Origin: an uncultured Pseudanabaenaceae cyanobacterium
Lineage (GTDB): Bacteria; Cyanobacteriota; Cyanobacteriia; Pseudanabaenales; Pseudanabaenaceae
Length of the DNA: 64,000 nt
Direction of reading: 5' to 3'
Assembly (NCBI GenBank): GCA_937927915.1
Contig: CALGKB010000007.1
Span: 124,001-188,000 of the forward strand
Every line of letters begins with the position of its first letter. The stretch's first letter is position 1. Both the position numbers and the translations under genes were made by a program. The notes beneath the pieces are model-generated. The model saw only the letters and a program-made list of their open reading frames with translations. It was not told the origin of the DNA and did no database searches. Of this stretch, positions 1-8,350 are shown piece after piece.

Positions 1-263
1 CGGGTCTCCGCCGTCTCCCGTTCATATTCCAAAGCTAGTTGCTGTGCCTTCGCCAGGCGCTCCTTTGCCTCGTTGTTGGTGGTGCGAATATAGTCATTGC
101 GACTATCGATCGTTTGCAGGAGGGGTTGAAAGAAGGTGCTATTGAGAATTGCTACCAACAGCAGAAATTGTATAGCCATCAGGGGCAACGTGGCGTCGAA
201 ATCAAACAGACCGCCGCTTTTTTCCGTCACCTCTGCCGCCAACAGGAATACAGGATGAATCAT
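1..263 (-). CDS. atpG: ATP synthase subunit b' (partial, runs off the left edge)
   Basis: Membrane stalk subunit b' of the F0 sector of ATP synthase, found in photosynthetic bacteria that carry two b-type subunits. The ATG is the complement of 261-263 and the 87 visible codons begin MIHPVFLLAAEV. A hydrophobic stretch at about residues 20-37 (membrane anchor) is followed by a charged helical region with many Glu, Lys and Gln, typical of the stalk. The gene continues past base 1, so the C-terminal part of the stalk is not seen. It lies downstream of atpI, atpB and atpH on the same strand, the usual cyanobacterial order, and atpF, atpD and atpA would be expected beyond the edge. Confidence 0.9.
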   Translation of the reverse strand, partial: MIHPVFLLAAEVTEKSGGLFDFDATLPLMAIQFLLLVAILNSTFFQPLLQTIDSRNDYIRTTNNEAKERLAKAQQLALEYERETAET

Positions 264-283
264 GCTTACCTCACTTTTAGGAA

Positions 284-306
284 GGCTGTCAGGTAGAGGG
301 ACAGCC
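284..306 (-). promoter_or_regulatory. Intercistronic hairpin between atpH and atpG
   Basis: A perfect 7-base stem (GGCTGTC at 284-290, GACAGCC at 300-306) with a 9-base loop sits in the short spacer between the atpH stop and the atpG start. There is no T-run behind it, so it is unlikely to be a full terminator. A stability or processing element that allows more subunit c than b' is a reasonable inference, because the c subunit is needed in many copies per complex. Confidence 0.4.
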
Positions 307-320
307 CTGTGGTCAGTTAA

Positions 321-614
<294 letters not shown>

Positions 615-629
615 TCAACATCTGGGCAA

Positions 630-1358
630 TTAATGCCCATGCTCTTCTTCCCCGTGCCCTTCCAGGGCTTCCCCGATGTAGGTGGCTGCCAGGGTGGCAA
701 AAATCAATGCCTGAATTGACCCCGCAAACAAACCTAACGCCATCATGGGGAGGGGGATAAATACTGGGACTAAAAACACCAGCACTCCCACTACCAGTTC
801 GTCCGCCAGAATGTTCCCAAACAGACGGAAACTCAGGGAGAGGGGTTTAGTAAAATCTTCCAGGATATTGATCGGCAGAAGAATAGGAGTGGGCTGCACA
901 TATTTGGCAAAGTAACCCAGTCCCTTTTTGCTGATCCCCGCCCAGAAATAGAGGACAGATACGGTCAATGCCAGGGCTACCGTCGTGTTGATGTCACTGG
1001 TGGGAGCAGCCAATTCCCCTTCCGGCAGGGTAATTAGTTTCCAGGGAATGAGGGCGCCTAGCCAGTTGGAGACCAAGATAAACAGGAAAAAGGAGCCAAC
1101 AAAGGGCAACCAGGGGCGGTACTCCCGTTCCCCGATCCCTGTCTTGGCAATCTCTTGCACAAACTCCAGGGCATATTCCATAAAGTTTTGCAAACCCCCA
1201 GGAATCCGCTGCAGGTTGCGAGTAGCCAGGCTAGAGACAATCACCAATACCGCCATGACAATCCAGGTGACGATCATAACCTGACCGTGTACCTCTAGGT
1301 TGCCAATGTGCCAGTAAAAGTGTTTGCCCACTTCCAGGGCGGCGAGATGTATCATCAT
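630..1358 (-). CDS. atpB: ATP synthase subunit a
   Basis: Stator subunit a of the F0 sector, which provides the two proton half-channels next to the c ring. The protein has 242 residues and five or six hydrophobic segments. The conserved penultimate-helix motif with its essential Arg is present ([17 protein letters not shown], about residues 174-190), as is the late helix with [19 protein letters not shown]. The gene overlaps the end of atpI by four bases (ATGA), indicating translational coupling, and is followed by atpH. Confidence 0.97.
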   Translation of the reverse strand: MMIHLAALEVGKHFYWHIGNLEVHGQVMIVTWIVMAVLVIVSSLATRNLQRIPGGLQNFMEYALEFVQEIAKTGIGEREYRPWLPFVGSFFLFILVSNWLGALIPWKLITLPEGELAAPTSDINTTVALALTVSVLYFWAGISKKGLGYFAKYVQPTPILLPINILEDFTKPLSLSFRLFGNILADELVVGVLVFLVPVFIPLPMMALGLFAGSIQALIFATLAATYIGEALEGHGEEEHGH

Positions 1359-1774
1359 GGACTACCTGTACGAGACGATCGGATGAGGTCGTAAATAGCG
1401 TAGAGCAAAATGGCTGCTTTGTAGGTGACAAAGCCAAAGAAAACTGGAAGAACTGCTAGTTTATCCCAGCGCAATGCCACAATCATGACAGCGATAAACA
1501 CTGCTAAACGGGGTGAGCCAAACTGCCAGCCCTTCGCTGCTGTACCAAGACGGTCAACACTACGGGCTAACATCCGCCAGTACACCACGCCACTGCAGGC
1601 GCCTACACCATAGCTCAACCCCACATCCCCGCCATAGACAAGGACTAGGGTGAGGGTGACCACACCACTGAGGACAACCATGATCCCCAGGATACGCTCC
1701 TTGAGGGCAGTGTAGCTCTCAGCGGGGGCGCCTACTTCTACAGGTCGGTAGGATTTAGCCGGAATGACGCGCAA
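1355..1774 (-). CDS. atpI: ATP synthase protein I (Atp1)
   Basis: Small hydrophobic protein at the head of the ATP synthase cluster. In other bacteria AtpI helps assemble the c ring, and a similar assembly role is assumed here. The 139-residue protein has a polar N-terminus and about four membrane segments, with a Trp/Arg-rich loop in the middle. Its stop overlaps the atpB start by four bases. The first gene upstream (the caspase-like protein) is on the same strand but 61 bases away, so atpI is probably the first gene of the atp transcript. Confidence 0.88.
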   Translation of the reverse strand: MRVIPAKSYRPVEVGAPAESYTALKERILGIMVVLSGVVTLTLVLVYGGDVGLSYGVGACSGVVYWRMLARSVDRLGTAAKGWQFGSPRLAVFIAVMIVALRWDKLAVLPVFFGFVTYKAAILLYAIYDLIRSSRTGSP

Positions 1775-1835
1775 GAATGACTAGCCTGTTCACCGTTTTT
1801 CAGGATAGCACCAAGTGATCCCCGCTACATACTTT

Positions 1836-3731
1836 TTAGACAATGCGGTAGCTAAAACCGATCGTTGCCCATTTCTGTAAAGGCAATACCCACTGGTCTT
1901 CGCTTTCTCCCTGGTGCAGGTCCTGCAGGAGAGCGAGCACTACCCCTAGGGGATTGTTGTACATAAGCATACCGTTGGTGGGTTGTCCCCCCTGTTCCAT
2001 GCCATTGCTGAAGGGCTGGCGGCTGACGACGAGGAGGATTTCAAAGTAGCCTTGGGGAGAGGAGACCGCCCAGGTGACGGGGGCGCTAGGGGGAGGGATG
2101 GTGATTTTTTGTTGGGGGGGGACGACGTTATTGCTGGCGTAGGGGGGAATGACAAAGGAAGGACTCATCAGACGATAGCGGCTATCGACGCAAAACAGAC
2201 GCAGGTAAAGGGGGTCATCGATCAGACTTTGAATTTGACAGGCAAGCTGGTCGCCAATTGTCAAGGTATGCCCCAAAATCTGGGGTTCGTCAGCCTCTTG
2301 GAAGGACTGGTTGGCACCTAAGTTATGTAAGGACTGCACATTTACGCGTGCTTGAAAGCTGAGGTAGGAGGAATTGGGGGTGAGGGTGAGATGGAGCAAC
2401 TTCACTGCTAGCAAACTTTCCAAACAGGGACGCAGTCGCTTGAGGGCAGCAGTAACTGATTCCCCCACTGCACCAAAGGAGTCGACAATGGGGAAGCGCC
2501 CCAAATTAAATAAGCCGTAGCGCCCCTCTTCTTTGCCGAACACACAATCGGCGTACTGCTCTCCTGCTGCCACAGCGATCGTGCGGGGTATGGCGGATAG
2601 GGCACTGGTGGCATCAATGCGTTCAATGCGGGATAACCCACTGTCCATCCCCACCACTAAACTGACATTGCGGGAAATATGGCGAATTTCTTCCTGCACT
2701 AGAGTTCCCACTGCCAGGGGTAATTCCCCCCGCACTACTTCTACTTTGGCAGTAAGACCATTGCGACTTTTGACCTGCAATAACTGGCTGGCAGTCTTCA
2801 GGAGGGAACCAGGGGCAGAATAGGACAAAGAACAGAGGGGCAAGCCTCCTAACCACATCTCTCCTCCCCTGCCATCGCTGGTGATGACCACCCCATCTCC
2901 CCCTTCCCCCTGTAGTAATTCCTGCCACAGGTCTGTCTGCCCCAGGGGTGCCGGCAATTCCAAATGCCACTGCTGCAGGGTGTCTGCCACCTTCCCTAGG
3001 ACAGCCCCTATGCTAGATGTACCGATCGTTTGCCAGAGATTTTGCGTTAACAGATAGGTGAAAACCCCACTGCTAAATCCTTCCCAGGTGGCTTCGGCGC
3101 CGAGTTGGTTGGGGTCAGCTGCCCGTAAGAAAATTCCCCCTTGCCTTTTGGCAGGCAATTTAGCCCGTAATTCCTCTTGGTAACTGAGTTCAGCAGGACT
3201 AAGGCGATCGGCACCCGTCCAGGGGCGACTGCGCACACGGAAATTCCCCACGATCGGTGTTCCAGGGTAACGGTAGCCAGCATCGATAATGCACAACAGA
3301 CGATCGGTGTTGATTGCCCGCAGCCACAGCGCCAGGGTGGAATAGGGAATAATCTGTCCCTCTGCCGTCCACAGGGCGGGTTCGTCCCCGATCAACGTCC
3401 CACAGCCGCTAAAGTGAATAACCGCTATATCTCCAGGCAGGGTAGATTGCCGCAAATGTTGATCGAGGGCGGTTTCAATAGCAGTGCGGGTAGCTTGGCG
3501 GTCCGTGAGGGTGACAATACTGCTGGGGGAAAAGCCAAAACGATAGCAGAGGAGTTGCCGTTGCAGAGCGACATCGGTAACTGCACCCAGGATGCCCCAC
3601 TGATTGATGCCGATGAGTACAGCCCGTTTGGCACTAGTAGAAGTCTGGAGGAGGCTAGCGGCTACCTGGGACTGCAGGAGCAAATAACTAGCGCCCCACC
3701 CAATCAGGAACTGCCGACGGCGGATGGTCAT
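1836..3731 (-). CDS. Exported caspase-like protein lacking the His-Cys dyad (pseudo-orthocaspase)
   Basis: A 631-residue protein with a Peptidase C14/orthocaspase-like N-terminal domain. The chosen ATG (complement of 3729-3731) opens with a twin-arginine-like signal, MTIRRRQFLIGWG, and a hydrophobic stretch; an upstream in-frame ATG at 3785 would add 18 unlikely residues. The caspase fold is recognisable from RAVLIGINQWG (about residue 36) and the IHFSG strand, but the catalytic His position of the usual SGHG motif is Cys110 (SGCG) and the catalytic Cys position is Gly152 (IIDAGYRY). The remaining ~400 residues resemble the DUF4384-type tails of cyanobacterial caspase homologues, with a Pro-rich patch near the C-terminus. 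It is probably a non-catalytic binding protein. Confidence 0.72.
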   Translation of the reverse strand: MTIRRRQFLIGWGASYLLLQSQVAASLLQTSTSAKRAVLIGINQWGILGAVTDVALQRQLLCYRFGFSPSSIVTLTDRQATRTAIETALDQHLRQSTLPGDIAVIHFSGCGTLIGDEPALWTAEGQIIPYSTLALWLRAINTDRLLCIIDAGYRYPGTPIVGNFRVRSRPWTGADRLSPAELSYQEELRAKLPAKRQGGIFLRAADPNQLGAEATWEGFSSGVFTYLLTQNLWQTIGTSSIGAVLGKVADTLQQWHLELPAPLGQTDLWQELLQGEGGDGVVITSDGRGGEMWLGGLPLCSLSYSAPGSLLKTASQLLQVKSRNGLTAKVEVVRGELPLAVGTLVQEEIRHISRNVSLVVGMDSGLSRIERIDATSALSAIPRTIAVAAGEQYADCVFGKEEGRYGLFNLGRFPIVDSFGAVGESVTAALKRLRPCLESLLAVKLLHLTLTPNSSYLSFQARVNVQSLHNLGANQSFQEADEPQILGHTLTIGDQLACQIQSLIDDPLYLRLFCVDSRYRLMSPSFVIPPYASNNVVPPQQKITIPPPSAPVTWAVSSPQGYFEILLVVSRQPFSNGMEQGGQPTNGMLMYNNPLGVVLALLQDLHQGESEDQWVLPLQKWATIGFSYRIV

Positions 3732-3801
3732 GGTTCTACATCCAGGATGATCCCTACTCCTAATGGTATATTGGTTTTGGGACAAACTGATTACAAAAAC
3801 A

Positions 3802-4038
3802 ATGTTAGAAATACCGGAGATAAATAACTTGGATAACGCTACCCCCGAAGAGCTAGGGGAACTGATTGCGGAGTTAACCGCCTATCGTAACCGTTTGGAG
3901 GCAGAAACCCTTGCCGCTGCCCAAAAAGCAAAAGTGAGCAGACAACAGGTCAACGCCCACCTGGAACCCGTCCTGACCAAACTCGATCGCACTATTGCCA
4001 AACTGCAAGACCGCTACGGTGCCCTGACTGCCCAATGA
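3802..4038 (+). CDS. Small conserved helical protein, function unknown
   Basis: A 78-residue, mostly helical acidic protein starting MLEIPEINNLDN. I do not recognise a named domain. The middle has heptad-like Leu/Ala spacing (ELIAELTAYRNRLEAE), suggesting a coiled coil. I chose the ATG at 3802 because the upstream TTG/GTG-type starts would run into the promoter region of the divergent caspase-like gene. It overlaps the next gene by four bases (ATGA), so the two are probably made together and may work together. Confidence 0.65.
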   Translation: MLEIPEINNLDNATPEELGELIAELTAYRNRLEAETLAAAQKAKVSRQQVNAHLEPVLTKLDRTIAKLQDRYGALTAQ

Positions 4039-4904
4039 CAGACCTAACAGCTATCCACGCCCGCAATGATGCTCTCCTGGCGCGGGTGACAGAGGAAATC
4101 ACCCTAGATACCTTCGATCCCTCCAACACCGAGGTATTACAGCAATTGGTGGCGGGTTTAGGGGATTCGCGGGGGGTAGTGCGGCTAGCCTTTGCCGAAA
4201 CCTTGGGTCAAATTGGGGAAGTTGCTACCCCTCTGTTAATAGATGCTCTCCTCCACCATGAGGATGTAGTCCTACGGCGGGCAGCGGCAAAAACCCTCAC
4301 CCTCATTGCTGACCCCAAGGCTGTACCTGCCCTATTGCAGGCTTTTCTCCATGACCCTGATACCGTTGTGCGGGGTTCGGCAGCAGGGGCCCTAGCGCGG
4401 ACAGGGGTAGCAGCTGCTCCCGGCTTACTGGCAATTCTCGCCCATCCCGATTACTCCCAGGACATCAAGGGGCACGCCGCCTGGGCATTGGCATTTATGG
4501 GGGCAGAGGCATCTGACTATCTCTTCCAGGCACTCCGTTCTGACAACCTGGATGTCCGCTGCGCTGTGATTGGTGCTATCGCACAAGTAGCCAAGGAAAA
4601 CCTCGACCCCCAAGCCTGTCAGGTGTTACTAGAAGCATTGCAGGACAAGGAGGAGCTAATCCGCGTGGAAGCCTGCGCTGCCCTGGGACAGTTAAATTAC
4701 CCCCCTGCTTTTCCCCATCTCCTAGCGGCACTGCAGGACGAAGCACTGGAGGTCAGAAAGACTGCCATCACTTCCCTGGGCAAACTGGGGAAACCAGAGG
4801 CGATCCCCCACCTGCAACCCTTCCTAGAGGACGAACTACCCCTCCTGCGCACCCTGGCAAAACTAGCGATCGAGCAAATCCAAAACTTCCAGGCACTAGA
4901 ATAA
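4035..4904 (+). CDS. HEAT-repeat protein of the phycobilin lyase-like/NblB-like type
   Basis: A 289-residue protein made almost entirely of HEAT repeats of about 31 residues, for example RRAAAKTLTLIADPKAVPALLQA and VRVEACAALGQL-type units, the layout of PBS-lyase HEAT proteins. In cyanobacteria this family includes bilin lyase subunits (CpcE/F), the phycobilisome degradation protein NblB and unassigned relatives. The repeat PEAIPHLQPFLEDE lies at the C-terminus. No pigment-binding residue can be assigned, so a role in phycobilisome assembly or turnover is inference. Its stop is directly adjacent to the convergent argC stop, with no intergenic base. Confidence 0.75.
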   Translation: MTDLTAIHARNDALLARVTEEITLDTFDPSNTEVLQQLVAGLGDSRGVVRLAFAETLGQIGEVATPLLIDALLHHEDVVLRRAAAKTLTLIADPKAVPALLQAFLHDPDTVVRGSAAGALARTGVAAAPGLLAILAHPDYSQDIKGHAAWALAFMGAEASDYLFQALRSDNLDVRCAVIGAIAQVAKENLDPQACQVLLEALQDKEELIRVEACAALGQLNYPPAFPHLLAALQDEALEVRKTAITSLGKLGKPEAIPHLQPFLEDELPLLRTLAKLAIEQIQNFQALE

Positions 4905-5936
4905 CTAGGGGTAGAAGGCATATTGGGGTAAACCCAGGGTTTCTGCCCAGCCCAGCATGAGGTTAAAGCACTGTACCCCCTGCCCCGCCTGCCCCTTGAG
5001 TAAGTTATCAATGGCGGAAAGTACGATCACCCTGCCCGTGCGTTGGTCTACCTCCATACCTAGGAAACACCAGTTCGTGCCTGCCACCCACTTAGTTTGG
5101 GGATAGCCGTTGATCACTCGTACCCAAGGCGCGTGGCGATAAAAGGACCTATAGATAGTGAGGAGGTCATCTTTTACCAGACCAGGGTCCCGCAGCTGGG
5201 CATAGACCGTCGCTAAAATACCCCGTACCATCGGCATCAGGTGGGGCGTGAACTGCACGGTAATTGCCTGCCCCGCCACCGCACTGCAAATCTGCTCAAT
5301 CTCTGGGGTATGGCGATGATTAGTTACCCCGTAAGCCGCCACTGACCCCTGCGCCTCCGCCAGCAATAGGTGGGTCTTTGCCTGCCTGCCCGCCCCCGAT
5401 GTCCCCGACTTGGCATCAATCACGATGGATTTGAGGTCAATTAACCCCTGACTGATGAGGGGCAGCAGCGCCAAAAGACTAGCCGTAGGGTAGCAGCCAG
5501 GACAGCCCACCAACCTCGCCTTGGCAATCTCCTCCCGATAGAGTTCCGGCAAGCCATAGACCGCTTCCTGCGCCAGTGCCTGGTCCGATCGTGTCCCCTG
5601 GTACCACTGGGTGTAGATACTGAGGTCACGAAAACGGTAGTCCGCCGACAGGTCCAGCACCCGACAGCCGCACTCTAACAACTGGGGCGCTAATTGACAA
5701 GCTAAGCCATTGGGCAGGGACAGGAACACCACATCACACCGATCGGCAATCGCCGGGGGAGGCAAATCCTCGATCGGCAGTGACCAGCCCAGATGGGGGT
5801 AGATGTCCCCGAAGGACTGCCCCACACTGCTACTCCCCCCCAGGTAAGTAATTTCTGCTTGCGGGTGCTCCAGGAGAAGGCGTACTAGCTGCACCCCCCC
5901 GTAGCCTGAAGCCCCGATAATCCCGACTCGCACCAT
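4905..5936 (-). CDS. argC: N-acetyl-gamma-glutamyl-phosphate reductase
   Basis: Third step of arginine synthesis: NADPH-dependent reduction of N-acetylglutamyl phosphate to the semialdehyde. The 343-residue protein starts with the Rossmann motif [17 protein letters not shown], then GSSSVGQ, and carries the active-site Cys in the motif [15 protein letters not shown] (around residue 145). The conserved KSGTSGAGR segment and the [13 protein letters not shown] region with the catalytic His are also present. Length is normal for the short bacterial form. It stands alone, not in an arg operon, as is usual in cyanobacteria. Confidence 0.97.
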   Translation of the reverse strand: MVRVGIIGASGYGGVQLVRLLLEHPQAEITYLGGSSSVGQSFGDIYPHLGWSLPIEDLPPPAIADRCDVVFLSLPNGLACQLAPQLLECGCRVLDLSADYRFRDLSIYTQWYQGTRSDQALAQEAVYGLPELYREEIAKARLVGCPGCYPTASLLALLPLISQGLIDLKSIVIDAKSGTSGAGRQAKTHLLLAEAQGSVAAYGVTNHRHTPEIEQICSAVAGQAITVQFTPHLMPMVRGILATVYAQLRDPGLVKDDLLTIYRSFYRHAPWVRVINGYPQTKWVAGTNWCFLGMEVDQRTGRVIVLSAIDNLLKGQAGQGVQCFNLMLGWAETLGLPQYAFYP

Positions 5937-5992
5937 AAACTAAAGATATTTTCGTTAGCCTACCACCTAGCAGGGGAGAAGGGAGTAACAAT

Positions 5993-7042
5993 TTACGCCG
6001 TAGTCAACTGCAAAGCGGGGATATTAGAACGGAAAATCTGCGCCAGGCGGCGGGCAGGACGATTTACCCAGTTGCGTTTGCCGTAGGCGTACCCCACTAC
6101 CAGGGGCATTGCCAGGGTCGCTTCTGAGAAAACCATCTGCTCCCGCACAATATCCACCTTGCCCCAGGAATGGGCTTCCCGCAGCGTCGAACCAGACAGA
6201 CCCCCATCCCGTTCATCCGCTACCGTGATCTGAATAGCATACTTGTGCATCGCCGTTTCAAACCCCAGCAGTTCTGCTGCCACCACTGTATCCTGGGCAA
6301 AGTTCTTGGGTACGCCGCCCCCGATCATAAACAGCCCTGTGTGGGGAGAGGCTAGCTTACACTGGGTCAGCTCCCGGAAATCCCGCACCGAATCGATCGT
6401 CAGGTGGGACTCCGGGCTATACCACTGATGGTGCACCAAACCAAAGCCCGCCGAACAGTCGCTAAAGGCAGGGACAAAAATAGGTACATCGTGGTGGTAA
6501 GCCGCCAACACTACGGATTCGCGGTTACGGGCGTGCTTGTCCAGGTAAGCCCCCATCGCCTGGATAAATTCCCTGGAGGAGTGGGGACGGGGGGGAAGAG
6601 TGGCAGCAATCTCCGCGATCGTCATGTCGCAGACCCGCAGTTCATCCTCGTCGATGTAGGTGTCATAGATGCGATCGATGTGGAGTTGACGGAGCACCTC
6701 ATCATCGGCGAAAATATCCCCCACGTAGTGCTTAGAGCCAAGGGCTTCAAAGAAGTCTTGGTCGACGATGTTTGCCCCCGTAGAGACAATGATGTCCACC
6801 ATATTGTGGGTGATCATGTCGTAGACCACCTTCTTTAGCCCCGCACTAAAGAGGGACCCCGCCAGACAGAGAATAATGGCGCAGTCTTGGTCCCGCAGCA
6901 TCTCGTCGTAGATGTGGGCAGCTCTACCTAGGTTACGGGCTTGGAAAGCAGTGCGGGACATAGCCTCTACCAGCCCCACCACGTCGAACTGCTTAATGTC
7001 AATATGTTGTACAGTTTCCTGCAACAGATCAGATTTTTGCAT
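5993..7042 (-). CDS. Deoxyhypusine synthase-like protein
   Basis: A 349-residue member of the deoxyhypusine synthase family, NAD-dependent enzymes that transfer the aminobutyl group of spermidine. Features visible are the N-terminal MSRTAFQARNLGRAA, the nucleotide-binding ILCLAGSLFSAGLKK, the motif VSTGANIVDQDF, and near the C-terminus GGGVPKNFAQDT, where the Lys matches the catalytic lysine of the family. Bacteria lack hypusinated eIF5A, so the real substrate is probably another amine (homospermidine-type chemistry in related enzymes). I chose the ATG at 7042, after the Shine-Dalgarno AGGGAGA, rather than the ORF-opening ATG 11 codons upstream. Confidence 0.8.
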   Translation of the reverse strand: MQKSDLLQETVQHIDIKQFDVVGLVEAMSRTAFQARNLGRAAHIYDEMLRDQDCAIILCLAGSLFSAGLKKVVYDMITHNMVDIIVSTGANIVDQDFFEALGSKHYVGDIFADDEVLRQLHIDRIYDTYIDEDELRVCDMTIAEIAATLPPRPHSSREFIQAMGAYLDKHARNRESVVLAAYHHDVPIFVPAFSDCSAGFGLVHHQWYSPESHLTIDSVRDFRELTQCKLASPHTGLFMIGGGVPKNFAQDTVVAAELLGFETAMHKYAIQITVADERDGGLSGSTLREAHSWGKVDIVREQMVFSEATLAMPLVVGYAYGKRNWVNRPARRLAQIFRSNIPALQLTTA

Positions 7043-7359
7043 GGCAATTTCTCCCTTTATACAAAAAATGAACAAACGGAAACAGTCACCCCAAAGGTGT
7101 AGAAGTTATTCAGTTGTGAAATTCTGTTGTCTACGATCGGTTCAGGGCACTAGGAGAGAACCGATCGGCACATACTGGGTCCTTCGCAGGATTCATCCCA
7201 AGACAGACCGGGCTTTCTCTTGCGTCGCTCTTCTAGCTTGAGGGAAAGCTGCCAATCGAGGTCAAATAGGAGAAATCTGTATTTCAACTTGAGCAACCCT
7301 GGCGCAAATAACAATTAAAGTATAGCTACTATTTTTCCCTGGCGTCAACAAAATTTAAC
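7043..7359. other. 317-base intergenic region with an inverted repeat and a weak small ORF
   Basis: This gap between fmt and the deoxyhypusine synthase-like gene lies upstream of the latter, and fmt transcribes away from it on the same strand. It contains the inverted repeat at 7134-7167 and a TTG-started open frame on the minus strand at 7150-7287 (45 codons, beginning KYRFLLFDLDWQLSLK). The small frame has plausible amino-acid content but no clear ribosome binding site, so I do not call it a gene. No RNA gene was recognised. Confidence 0.4.
7134..7167. repeat. 10-base inverted repeat ending in HIP1-like cores
   Basis: CGATCGGTTC (7134-7143) and its exact reverse complement GAACCGATCG (7158-7167) flank a 14-base loop. 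The stem could form a stable hairpin in either strand. It has no T-run on either side. It may be an operator, an RNA processing hairpin in the leader of the deoxyhypusine synthase-like gene, or the chance pairing of two copies of the genome's abundant CGATCGG word. Confidence 0.5.
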
Positions 7360-8289
7360 CTAGGATAGAGTCATGCCGATCCGCCCCTGCAGGGCACCAC
7401 CGTAAAACTCCCAGCCGCTTTGCACCTTTTTCCCTGGGGGCTGCACCTGTTGAATCAGGAGGGGAATGGTGCCAGTTTGGACAACAAAGCCGATGGATTT
7501 GACAGTATCCACGATCGTGCCTGGGGCAGCGGTGTACTGGCTGGGGTAAGGGGCAGCTGCTAGAATTTTCAACCTTTGTCCCCGCCAGGCGGTAAAACAG
7601 TCAGGGTAGAAGCCGCGAATTTTGCCCCACAGTTCCTCCCCTGGTCTTTCCCAGTGCAGTTCGAGGTCGCTTTTCTGTACCAGGGGGGCATAGGTAGCCA
7701 GGCTGTCATCCTGGGGAAGGGGGGTAAGGTAGGGGAATTGGTCAAGGGTCCGTCCCAGTAGTTCTGCCCCTAGGTGCGCTAACTTGTGGGAGAGGGTGGC
7801 GTAGTTGTCCTCTGGCAGTATGGGCATTTCCGCCTGCAGGAGCATCGCCCCCGTGTCAATCCCTGCGTCCATCAACATTGTGGTTACCCCAGTTACCGTT
7901 TCCCCCTGCACTAACGCCCACTGGATGGGAGCTGCCCCCCGGTATTTGGGCAACAAGGAGCCATGCACATTGATACAGCCCGATCGGGGTATGTCCAGCA
8001 CTGCCTGGGGTAAAATTTGCCCATAGGCGACAACGATAAAAAAATCCGCCTCTAATTGCCCTAATATCTGCCACAGCTCCCGATCGGTGCGCAGTTTCTG
8101 GGGTTGCCACAGGGGGAGACCATAGCGCAGTGCCACCTCTTTGACGGGAGAAGGAGTGACGGCATTACCCCTGCCCCGCCGCGCATCCGGTTGGGTAACT
8201 ACCCCCACCACCTCGTACTCAGACCGATCGATTAAGTATTGCAAAGACGGCACGGCAAAATCGGGCGTACCGAAAAAGACAAGACGCAT
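7360..8289 (-). CDS. fmt: Methionyl-tRNA formyltransferase
   Basis: Formylates initiator Met-tRNA using 10-formyltetrahydrofolate. The protein from the ATG at 8289 has 309 residues and starts MRLVFFGTPDFAVPSL, the canonical N-terminus; the ORF-opening ATG six codons upstream is unlikely. The formyltransferase signature is visible: the catalytic Asn-His-Asp set lies in INVHGSLLPKYRGAAPIQWAL and the segment TTMLMDAGIDTGAML. The C-terminal OB-like tRNA-binding domain (KIRGFYPDCFTAWRGQRLKIL) is present. It is divergent from purD, with a roughly 60-base shared promoter region. Confidence 0.97.
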   Translation of the reverse strand: MRLVFFGTPDFAVPSLQYLIDRSEYEVVGVVTQPDARRGRGNAVTPSPVKEVALRYGLPLWQPQKLRTDRELWQILGQLEADFFIVVAYGQILPQAVLDIPRSGCINVHGSLLPKYRGAAPIQWALVQGETVTGVTTMLMDAGIDTGAMLLQAEMPILPEDNYATLSHKLAHLGAELLGRTLDQFPYLTPLPQDDSLATYAPLVQKSDLELHWERPGEELWGKIRGFYPDCFTAWRGQRLKILAAAPYPSQYTAAPGTIVDTVKSIGFVVQTGTIPLLIQQVQPPGKKVQSGWEFYGGALQGRIGMTLS

Positions 8290-8319
8290 AGTTCCTTGTA
8301 ATGTCATAATTTATCACGA

Positions 8320-8325
8320 TATAAT
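8320..8325 (+). promoter_or_regulatory. Likely -10 box of purD
   Basis: TATAAT 26 bases upstream of the purD TTG start, in the divergent fmt-purD spacer. No good -35 box was identified at the expected distance. The call rests on the exact hexamer and its position. Confidence 0.4.
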
Positions 8326-8350
8326 GAGCCGCAATGGTTGAGGAGTCGGC

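Noticed and set aside
3177-3827. A 216-codon plus-strand open frame
   Set aside because: Antisense to the caspase-like gene, with no domain features; the real plus-strand gene in this area starts at 3802.
7150-7287. 45-codon minus-strand frame starting at a TTG in the fmt leader region
   Set aside because: No Shine-Dalgarno, rare start codon and no family; kept only as a note in the intergenic entry.
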